Assembly (NCBI RefSeq): GCF_005503355.1
Contig: NZ_SCMK01000017.1
Location: 1-64,000 of the forward strand
Origin: Sphingomonas sp. 1F27F7B
GTDB lineage: Bacteria; Pseudomonadota; Alphaproteobacteria; Sphingomonadales; Sphingomonadaceae
Length of the DNA: 64,000 bases
Direction of reading: 5' to 3'
The notes beneath the pieces are model-generated. The model saw only the letters and a program-made list of their open reading frames with translations, made no database searches and had not been told where the DNA came from. A program made the translations under genes and the position numbers. This document shows positions 40,068 to 46,804 of this stretch, piece by piece (positions within the stretch are counted from its first letter, which is position 1; each line of letters opens with the position of its first letter).

Positions 40068-41948
40068 TCAGAACGAGGCCCAGTCCTCGCCGGTCTTCAT
40101 CGCGGCCGTGGCGGCAAGCGCCTTCACCGGCGAGACATAGCCCGGCTTCTTCGCAGCGGGCTTCGACGCGCGCGCTGCAGGTGCCGGGGCCGGGCGCATC
40201 GCCGGGCGCACTGCGGCGGTGCCGCCGACAGTGAAGCGGCCGGCCTGCTCCGAGAGTGCGCTGACTTCGGTGTTCAGGTTGCGCGCGGCGGCGGAGGTTT
40301 CCTCGACCATAGCGGCATTCTGCTGGGTCGCCTGGTCCATCGATCCGATCGCGGTGCTGATCTGGGTGATGGCGGTCGACTGGGCGGCATTGTCGGTCGC
40401 CATCTCGGCGAGCAGCGTGTGGACTTCGCCCACGTCGCTCGAGATGTTGGCGAGCGCGCCGTCGACCTTCTCGACCATCTCCACCGCCGCGACGATGTCG
40501 GTCTGGGTGGCAGTCAGCTGGTCGCGGGCGCGGCCGGCCTCTTCCTCGGCGCGCATCGCCAGCGCGCTGACCAGATCGGCGACCACGGCGAACCCGCGCC
40601 CCGCCTCGCCGGCACGCCCGGCTTCCACCGCGGCGTTCATCGCCAGCACCCGCGTCTGGAAGGCGATCTTGTCCAGCCCCTCGATCACGCTGTCGATGCC
40701 CTTGGCGCTCTCCGACACCCGCGTCATCGCCTGCACCGCTTCGTCGGCGATTGCGCGGCCGCCCGACACGGTCGAGATCGCGCCGTCGGCCCGTTCCACC
40801 GTGCGGCCGGCCGAGGCAGCCATCGTCTTCAGCCGCTCGTCCATCTGGGTGACCGCAGCGGAGGTCTCTTCCAGGCTGGCGGCATTGGCTTCGGTGCGGC
40901 GGGCCAGGTCTTCCGAGGCCTGGGCGATCTCGCTCGAGCCGGTGTGGATCGTCGAAGTCGATTCCATCACCGAGCCGATCAGCGTGCGCAGGCTGGTCAG
41001 CGCCGCGTTGAAGTTGGTCTTCAACTCGGCATAGTCGGCCGGGAATTCGCGGGCGATCTCGGCGGTCAGGTCGCCCTTGGCGACTTCCCCGAGATTCTGG
41101 CCGAGCGTGTCGACCACCATCTTCTGCTCTGCGTCGGCGACGGCCTTGGCCGCGGCCGCGGCTTCCTGCGCCTGGGCGGTGTCGCGGAAGACCAGCACGG
41201 TCTTGGCCATGGCCCCCAGTTCGTCGCCACGCTCGGTGCCCGGCACTTCGACGCGGTTGTTGCCGCCGGCGAGCGCACGCATCGTATCCTGCAGGCGCGC
41301 GAGGGGCAGGGTAATGCCTGAGCGCGAGACGAAATAGCTGAAGCCCATCGCGATCAGGATCGAGACCAGGCTGACGATCAGCATCGTGTAGATGGTGTTG
41401 CTGCTGATCGTGCCGAGCTCGCTCGACCGGGCCTTGCCGTTGGCGACCAGATCGTCGTTGAACTTCATCATCTGCGCCGAAAGGTCGATGATCAGCGGAT
41501 CCACCTTGGCGAGCAATGCCCTGGCGCCGTCATTGTCGTTGCGCTGGCCGAGCACCACCGCCTGTGCCGCAAGCTCGTGGACCTTGGCGATCTGGCTGCG
41601 GTACGCGTCGAGCTGCGGCTTCAGCGAAGGCTGAAGTTGCTCGGCATTGTCGAGCAGCTTGTTGGCCGTCTCGAAATTGCTCTGCTCCGCCTTGCCGGCA
41701 TCCTGCGCCATCTTCGAGGCGCCGTCATAGGAAAGCGCGCGATAGCCGGCATAGGCGATGTCCGATGCGCGGCGATTGGCGCGCGCCAGCTCGGTCGCCA
41801 CCGGCATGTGGTTCACGACGAGATCGGAATAATTCCGGTCGATGCGCCGGAGTTCGCTCGATCCGAATAGCGCGACGCCTATCCCGACGGTGGCTACGAT
41901 GGCGACGAGCGCCAGAATCTTGGTTGGAATCTTCAACTTCGCGAGCAT
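40068..41948 (-). CDS. Methyl-accepting chemotaxis protein (tandem copy 1)
   Basis: The 626-residue transmembrane receptor has a first helix (about 9-30), a four-helix-bundle periplasmic sensor (31-190), a second helix (about 192-212), HAMP (about 213-265) and a long coiled-coil signalling domain whose tip contains the conserved hairpin DKIAFQTRVLAMNAAVEAG and GRGFAVVADLVSALAMRAEE. Two HAMP-like segments may be present. The tail ends with DWASF. The signalling part is almost identical at DNA level to copy 2, while the sensor differs at many positions. Stop 40068; terminator follows. Confidence 0.93.
   Translation of the reverse strand: MLAKLKIPTKILALVAIVATVGIGVALFGSSELRRIDRNYSDLVVNHMPVATELARANRRASDIAYAGYRALSYDGASKMAQDAGKAEQSNFETANKLLDNAEQLQPSLKPQLDAYRSQIAKVHELAAQAVVLGQRNDNDGARALLAKVDPLIIDLSAQMMKFNDDLVANGKARSSELGTISSNTIYTMLIVSLVSILIAMGFSYFVSRSGITLPLARLQDTMRALAGGNNRVEVPGTERGDELGAMAKTVLVFRDTAQAQEAAAAAKAVADAEQKMVVDTLGQNLGEVAKGDLTAEIAREFPADYAELKTNFNAALTSLRTLIGSVMESTSTIHTGSSEIAQASEDLARRTEANAASLEETSAAVTQMDERLKTMAASAGRTVERADGAISTVSGGRAIADEAVQAMTRVSESAKGIDSVIEGLDKIAFQTRVLAMNAAVEAGRAGEAGRGFAVVADLVSALAMRAEEEAGRARDQLTATQTDIVAAVEMVEKVDGALANISSDVGEVHTLLAEMATDNAAQSTAITQISTAIGSMDQATQQNAAMVEETSAAARNLNTEVSALSEQAGRFTVGGTAAVRPAMRPAPAPAARASKPAAKKPGYVSPVKALAATAAMKTGEDWASF
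40271..41276. repeat. About 1-kb near-identical segment, copy 1
   Basis: Corresponds to 42242-43247 (offset 1971 bases). All three translated frames agree over this segment, so the DNA is essentially identical. Differences resume just outside at both ends. Confidence 0.9.
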
Positions 41949-41969
41949 TTCGTGCTTCTCCTGGAGGGG

Positions 41970-41992
41970 GCGGGCTCTCACCGAGAGCCCGC
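41970..41992. repeat. Hairpin between the tandem chemoreceptor genes
   Basis: Perfect 9-bp stem GCGGGCTCT (41970-41978) with 41984-41992 and a 5-nt loop, in the leader of copy 1. A decayed version (GGCAGGATCTC...GAGAGCCTGC) stands at the matching place before copy 2, showing that the whole unit was duplicated. No T-run. Confidence 0.7.
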
Positions 41993-42023
41993 TTCGACTA
42001 GAACGCAATTGCGCGTAGCGGCA

Positions 42024-43922
42024 TCAGAACGACGTCCAGTCGTCGTCGCCATTCGGCGGGGACTGGGTGAGCGGCAGAGCCTTCACCGGGGAAACATAGG
42101 CCTTGGTCTTGCGGGCAACCGGCTTGGCCGGACGCGAAGGCATCTGGGCCGAGATGGGGGCAGGGCGGGCCGCCGGGCGCACCGGGGCGGTGCCGCCGAC
42201 AGTGAAGCGGCCGGCCTGCTCCGACAGCGCGCTGACTTCGATGTTCAGGTTGCGCGCGGCGGCGGAGGTTTCCTCGACCATAGCGGCATTCTGCTGGGTC
42301 GCCTGGTCCATCGATCCGATCGCGGTGCTGATCTGGGTGATGGCGGTCGACTGGGCGGCATTGTCGGTCGCCATCTCGGCGAGCAGCGTGTGGACTTCGC
42401 CCACGTCGCTCGAGATGTTGGCGAGCGCGCCGTCGACCTTCTCGACCATCTCCACCGCCGCGACGATGTCGGTCTGGGTGGCAGTCAGCTGGTCGCGGGC
42501 GCGGCCGGCCTCTTCCTCGGCGCGCATCGCCAGCGCGCTGACCAGATCGGCGACCACGGCGAACCCGCGCCCCGCCTCGCCGGCACGCCCGGCTTCCACC
42601 GCGGCGTTCATCGCCAGCACCCGCGTCTGGAAGGCGATCTTGTCCAGCCCCTCGATCACGCTGTCGATGCCCTTGGCGCTCTCCGACACCCGCGTCATCG
42701 CCTGCACCGCTTCGTCGGCGATTGCGCGGCCGCCCGACACGGTCGAGATCGCGCCGTCGGCCCGTTCCACCGTGCGGCCGGCCGAGGCAGCCATCGTCTT
42801 CAGCCGCTCGTCCATCTGGGTGACCGCAGCGGAGGTCTCTTCCAGGCTGGCGGCATTGGCTTCGGTGCGGCGGGCCAGGTCTTCCGAGGCCTGGGCGATC
42901 TCGCTCGAGCCGGTGTGGATCGTCGAAGTCGATTCCATCACCGAGCCGATCAGCGTGCGCAGGCTGGTCAGCGCCGCGTTGAAGTTGGTCTTCAACTCGG
43001 CATAGTCGGCCGGGAATTCGCGGGCGATCTCGGCGGTCAGGTCGCCCTTGGCGACTTCCCCGAGATTCTGGCCGAGCGTGTCGACCACCATCTTCTGCTC
43101 TGCGTCGGCGACGGCCTTGGCCGCGGCCGCGGCTTCCTGCGCCTGGGCGGTGTCGCGGAAGACCAGCACGGTCTTGGCCATGGCCCCCAGTTCGTCGCCA
43201 CGCTCGGTGCCCGGCACTTCGACGCGGTTGTTGCCGCCGGCGAGCGCTTGCATCGCAGCCTGTAGTCGGGCGAGGGGCAGCGTGATGCCCGAACGCGAGA
43301 CGAAATAGCTGAAGCCCATTGCGACCAGGATCGAGACCAGGCTGACGATCAGCATGGTGTAGACGGTGCCATAGCTGTTATCGGTCAGCTCGGCCGATCG
43401 TGTCTTGCCGCTGGCGACCTGATCGTCGTTGAACTGCGTCATCTGCGCCGAAAGGTCCATGATCAGCGGATCCACCTTGGCGAGCGATGCCTTGGCGTCG
43501 TCATTTTCGTTGCGTTGGCCGAACACGACTGCCTGTGCCGTAAGCTCGTGGACCTTGGCGATCTGGCTGCGGAACCTGTCGAGTTGCGGCTTCAGCGAAG
43601 GCTGGAGCCGTTCGGCATTGTCGAGCAGCTTGTTGGTCGCCTCGAAATTGCTCTGCTCTACCTTGCCGGCTTCCTGTGCCATCTTCGAGGCGCCGTCATA
43701 GGCAAGTGCGCGATAGCCGGCATAGGCCATGTCCAATGTGCGGCGATTGGCGCGCGCCAGCTCGGTCGCCACGGGCATGTGGTTCTCGACCAGTTCGGAA
43801 TAGCTCCGGTCGATGCGCAGGAGCGCGTTCGATCCGAATAGTGCGACGCCTATTCCCACGGTGGCGACCATGGCGACCAGTGCCAGGATTTTGATTGGAA
43901 TCTTCAACTTACCAAGCATCAC
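42024..43922 (-). CDS. Methyl-accepting chemotaxis protein (tandem copy 2)
   Basis: The 632-residue receptor has the same architecture as copy 1: two N-terminal membrane helices flanking a helical-bundle sensor, HAMP and signalling hairpin. The sensor (residues 30-190) differs at scattered positions from copy 1, whereas residues from about 225 to 575 are identical. The tail ends DDDWTSF. ATG 43922 (or the adjacent ATG 43919) follows AGGAGAAACAGGTG. Possible promoters are the boxes at 44205 and 44257 upstream. Confidence 0.93.
   Translation of the reverse strand: MMLGKLKIPIKILALVAMVATVGIGVALFGSNALLRIDRSYSELVENHMPVATELARANRRTLDMAYAGYRALAYDGASKMAQEAGKVEQSNFEATNKLLDNAERLQPSLKPQLDRFRSQIAKVHELTAQAVVFGQRNENDDAKASLAKVDPLIMDLSAQMTQFNDDQVASGKTRSAELTDNSYGTVYTMLIVSLVSILVAMGFSYFVSRSGITLPLARLQAAMQALAGGNNRVEVPGTERGDELGAMAKTVLVFRDTAQAQEAAAAAKAVADAEQKMVVDTLGQNLGEVAKGDLTAEIAREFPADYAELKTNFNAALTSLRTLIGSVMESTSTIHTGSSEIAQASEDLARRTEANAASLEETSAAVTQMDERLKTMAASAGRTVERADGAISTVSGGRAIADEAVQAMTRVSESAKGIDSVIEGLDKIAFQTRVLAMNAAVEAGRAGEAGRGFAVVADLVSALAMRAEEEAGRARDQLTATQTDIVAAVEMVEKVDGALANISSDVGEVHTLLAEMATDNAAQSTAITQISTAIGSMDQATQQNAAMVEETSAAARNLNIEVSALSEQAGRFTVGGTAPVRPAARPAPISAQMPSRPAKPVARKTKAYVSPVKALPLTQSPPNGDDDWTSF
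42242..43247. repeat. About 1-kb near-identical segment, copy 2
   Basis: Partner of 40271-41276; see copy 1. Confidence 0.9.
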
Positions 43923-43997
43923 CTGTTTCTCCTGCAGAAGGGGGCAGGATCTCGACGAGAGCCTGCTTCGACTAAAACCTGATTGCGCGCGGCAGCA

Positions 43998-44090
43998 TCA
44001 GAACGACATCCAGTCGTCGCCGCCATTCGGCGGGGACTGGGTGAGCGGCAGAGCCTTCACCGGCGAGACATAGGCCGCAGCCTTGCGGGC
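43998..44090 (-). pseudogene. 3' remnant of a third chemoreceptor gene
   Basis: Thirty codons plus stop encode ARKAAAYVSPVKALPLTQSP and PNGGDDWMSF, nearly the C-terminal tail of copy 2. Homology stops abruptly at 44090. The sequence between this stop and the start of copy 2 also matches the copy 2/copy 1 spacer. It is the scar of a once longer tandem array. Confidence 0.85.
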
Positions 44091-44204
44091 AGGCCGAGGA
44101 CCAGGGTCCCGAAAAGAGCGAAGGCCACCAGCATCTTCCTTGCCAGGGGTCAGTTGTTAATCATGCCGAGCATCCTTGATCTTCCGTTGTCTTCCGGCGT
44201 CTTC

Positions 44205-44212
44205 ATTGTAGG
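44205..44212 (-). promoter_or_regulatory. CCTACAAT box upstream of chemoreceptor array
   Basis: TACAAT (44210 down to 44205) preceded by GGCGCC. It reads toward the pseudogene and copy 2. Confidence 0.45.
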
Positions 44213-44256
44213 CGCCGTGATTGAGGGTGGGGGGCTGCGGGTAGGAAAGCAGATCC

Positions 44257-44264
44257 ATTATAGG
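44257..44264 (-). promoter_or_regulatory. CCTATAAT box upstream of chemoreceptor array
   Basis: TATAAT (44262 down to 44257) preceded by TTAGTCC. With the box at 44205 it forms a pair 52 bases apart. The 44091-44369 interval otherwise holds no gene I can support, only a short hydrophobic frame (25 codons, opening MLVAFALFGTLV) on the minus strand. Confidence 0.5.
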
Positions 44265-44332
44265 ACTAACTCCTTGACTCCCTCCCGGGCTGCGTAGTTT
44301 CCACAGTCGCTCGATCCGAATTTACGAATCAT

Positions 44333-44340
44333 CCTATAAT
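44333..44340 (+). promoter_or_regulatory. CCTATAAT box of the AlgE-like gene
   Basis: TATAAT at 44335-44340 preceded by AATCATCC, almost the same context as at the flagellin gene (GTCATCC). GTAACCATTT follows at 44348-44357, echoing TAACCATTT in the flagellin upstream repeat. Confidence 0.55.
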
Positions 44341-44369
44341 TGCTCGGGTAACCATTTCCGGAGTGTTCC

Positions 44370-45707
44370 GTGGCCCCTGTCGTTCGCCTTCCCGTCGCCT
44401 GTGCGGCGATCCTGCCCTTCGTCGCCGTCCCGGCATTCGCGCAGGAGAAGGTGAAGCTGAGCCTGAACGGCAGCCTGCGCGCCCGGGCCGAGACGATCCG
44501 CGGGCAGTTCCGCCCGAATACGCCGGAAAGCGACAGCTTCCTCTCGTTTCGTTCCATGGTCGCCGCGAAGGCGGAGATCGGCAATTTCACGCTGGGCGGC
44601 GAACTGGTCGATGCGCGCGGCTATGGAGAGAGCGACCGCAGCTCGGTGCGCACCAACGAAATCAACGACCTCGAGCCCGTGCAGGCCTATCTCGCCTGGC
44701 GGCCCGTCAAGGGCGCGCAGCTGAGCGCAGGCAAGTTCGCGATGGATATCGGTGCGAGCCGCCTCGTGGGTCGTACCGATTTCCCCAACGGCGTCCCCAC
44801 CTATCTGGGCGCCAAGCTCGAAATGCAGGACGCGCGGGGTAACCAGCTCTTCCTGTTCTGGACGCGCCCGTTCACGGCCTTGCCCGATACGCCCGCGGAC
44901 ATCTACGACAACAAGGTCCAGCTCGACCGCGCGACCGAGAATATCGAGTTCTTCGGCGGCAACGCCGCGTTCGCCGGGCTGCTCGGCAAGGCCGTGGTCG
45001 AGACCTATGCCTTCCGCCTGATCGAGCATGATCGCGCCACGCACCCGACACGCAACCGCCGCCTGGTGACCTTCGGCCTGCGCCTGCGCCTGGCGCCCCG
45101 GAAGCTCGCGCTGGACTATGAAGTGGAGGGCGCGCTGCAGCGCGGCCTGGCCCGCGCCACCGCGGCGGTGACGGACGTGCGCGATCTCGATGTCCGGGCG
45201 GGTTTCGTCCATGCCGAGGCGGGCTGGACCTTTGGCGGCAAGTGGGCGCCGCGCGTTGCCGCGTTGTTCGACTATGCCAGCGGCGAGACGGCCAATCCCG
45301 GCACCTATACCCGCTTCGACACGCTCTATGGCGCCCGTCGCGCCGATTTCGGGCCGCTCTCGCTCTACGGGGCGCTGGGCCGGGCGAACATTGTGTCACC
45401 GGCCATCCGCGTGGAGGCGAGGCCCTCCAGGCGGCTCGACCTGATGGCATCGGTGCGCGGCGCCTGGCTGGCTTCCGCGATCGACAGCTTCGCTTCCACC
45501 GGGGTGATCGATCGGACCGGTGGCGCGGGCAGCTTTGGCGGCACGCAGTTCGAGTTGCGCGGCCGCCGCTGGCTGGTGCCCCAGATTCTGCGCCTGGAAC
45601 TGGGCGCGGCCTGGCTCGCCAAGGGGCGTTTCCTGCACGATGCACCCAATGCGCCGCGCACCGGCGACACCCGGTTCGGGCATGCCGATCTCACCTTCTC
45701 GTTCTGA
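44370..45707 (+). CDS. AlgE-like (alginate-export family) outer-membrane barrel
   Basis: The 445-residue protein has a signal peptide (1-24, ending VPAFAQ) and a beta-barrel of alternating amphipathic strands with many Arg residues (SLRARAETIRG, QAYLAWRPVKGAQLSAGKFAMD), ending in LTFSF with terminal Phe. The Arg-rich lumen and DIGASRLVGRTDF region resemble AlgE/alginate-export porins, which pass anionic polysaccharides or sugar acids. GTG 44370 follows CGGAGTG. The flagellar-type box upstream is unexpected and is discussed as a finding. Confidence 0.75.
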   Translation: MAPVVRLPVACAAILPFVAVPAFAQEKVKLSLNGSLRARAETIRGQFRPNTPESDSFLSFRSMVAAKAEIGNFTLGGELVDARGYGESDRSSVRTNEINDLEPVQAYLAWRPVKGAQLSAGKFAMDIGASRLVGRTDFPNGVPTYLGAKLEMQDARGNQLFLFWTRPFTALPDTPADIYDNKVQLDRATENIEFFGGNAAFAGLLGKAVVETYAFRLIEHDRATHPTRNRRLVTFGLRLRLAPRKLALDYEVEGALQRGLARATAAVTDVRDLDVRAGFVHAEAGWTFGGKWAPRVAALFDYASGETANPGTYTRFDTLYGARRADFGPLSLYGALGRANIVSPAIRVEARPSRRLDLMASVRGAWLASAIDSFASTGVIDRTGGAGSFGGTQFELRGRRWLVPQILRLELGAAWLAKGRFLHDAPNAPRTGDTRFGHADLTFSF

Positions 45708-45825
45708 TCCGCCTTTGCGGTCCGACACTTAGGTAGAAGCCACGGATAGTGGTATCTGCATGGTCCCGCATAGATCCGATCGCCCGCGGGCGGGAAGTCC
45801 GGGTCGCAAGTTTCAGGAGGGCCAA

Positions 45826-46176
45826 GTGAGCCCGAGATTCCCACTACTGGTGCTCGTTGCGCGTGAGGCGGGCCTCCGCAGCACGTTGATCGCGCGCCTG
45901 TCGATGGCCGGAGCGGATCTTGTCACGATCGACAATCTCGATGATCCGCGCGTGGAGCGCTGGCTGGCCAAGAGCCCGGTCCTGATCATCGATGAGGCCG
46001 CGCTCGCCACGCGCCCGGGCGGCGAGGCCGCGCTGCGCGCGGATCCCCGCTGGTGCGCCATTGCCGTGGTCGGCGGTGCGGCAACGGATGCCGCGCATCC
46101 GCCACGCATCCCGCGCGACGATCCCGCCAGCGCGATCGAAGCGATGCTGCCCGATTGGGGCTATCCGGAGCGCTGA
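45826..46176 (+). CDS. Small receiver-like protein without phosphorylation site
   Basis: The 116-residue protein shows an alpha/beta pattern (LLVLVAREAGLRSTLIARL, LVTIDNLDD, VLIIDEAAL, CAIAVVGGA) resembling a response-regulator receiver, but the strand-1 acidic pair is lacking and the central Asp is in an unusual IIDEAAL context. Start GTG 45826 follows AGGAGGG at 5 bases. It faces the convergent response regulator gene at 46190 (13-base gap). Function unknown; a pseudo-receiver is one possibility. Confidence 0.6.
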   Translation: MSPRFPLLVLVAREAGLRSTLIARLSMAGADLVTIDNLDDPRVERWLAKSPVLIIDEAALATRPGGEAALRADPRWCAIAVVGGAATDAAHPPRIPRDDPASAIEAMLPDWGYPER

Positions 46177-46189
46177 ATTCCGGAACCGC

Positions 46190-46804
46190 TCAGTTCTTGG
46201 GGAACATCCCCGCGGCGAAGGCGATGCGCAGCGCTTCGGAAAGGCTGCGCACTTCCAGCTTCTCCATCAGGTTGGCGCGGTAGATCTCGACGGTGCGCGG
46301 GCTGATGTCGAGCTCATAGGCGATGATCTTGTTCGATCGCCCTTCGATCAGGCCCTTGAGCACGTCTCTCTCTCGCGGCGAGAGCTTGCCGATCTTCGAT
46401 TCCGCGGCATTGACTCGCGTCGCCGCCTCGTTGCCTTCCTCGAGCCGCGAGAAAGCGAGGTCGATCGCCGTCATCAGGAATTCGGCTTCATAGGGTTTTT
46501 CGATGAAATCGAGCGCGCCGGCCTTCATCGCCTGTACCGCCAGGCCGACATTGCCCTGGCCGGTCAGGATGATCGCCACGAAGCGCGGATCGCTCGTGAC
46601 TGCGTTGAGCACGTCGAGCCCGGTCGAGCCCGGCATATGGAAATCGAGCAGCAGAACGCCCGGATCGAGATCCGGCAGCGATTCCAGAAAAATGTCGCCC
46701 GAACGAAATGCCCGGATCACGAGATCGGAGCGAAGCGAAAGGAGACTGTGCAAAGAGGCCCGGACGGCATCGTCGTCGTCCACGATATAGACCGTTTTTG
46801 TCAT
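46190..46804 (-). CDS. FixJ/NarL-type response regulator
   Basis: The 204-residue protein has a receiver (acidic run IVDDDD at 7-12, Asp54 in LLLDFHMPG, Lys in IEKPY) followed by a LuxR-type helix-turn-helix (KLSPRERDVLKGLIEGRSNK, then ISPRTVEIYRANLMEKL), the FixJ arrangement. It directly follows the sensor kinase gene (no gap), so it is that kinase's cognate regulator. Targets are unknown. Confidence 0.93.
   Translation of the reverse strand: MTKTVYIVDDDDAVRASLHSLLSLRSDLVIRAFRSGDIFLESLPDLDPGVLLLDFHMPGSTGLDVLNAVTSDPRFVAIILTGQGNVGLAVQAMKAGALDFIEKPYEAEFLMTAIDLAFSRLEEGNEAATRVNAAESKIGKLSPRERDVLKGLIEGRSNKIIAYELDISPRTVEIYRANLMEKLEVRSLSEALRIAFAAGMFPKN

Noticed and set aside
40068-43922. Treating the tandem chemoreceptors as a frameshifted single gene or an assembly duplicate
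   Set aside because: Both frames are intact, sensors and spacers differ at many positions, and a third diverged tail exists, so a true tandem array is more likely.
44258-44590. Minus-strand frame over the AlgE-like gene start
   Set aside because: It opposes a clear signal peptide and barrel, and has no recognisable product.
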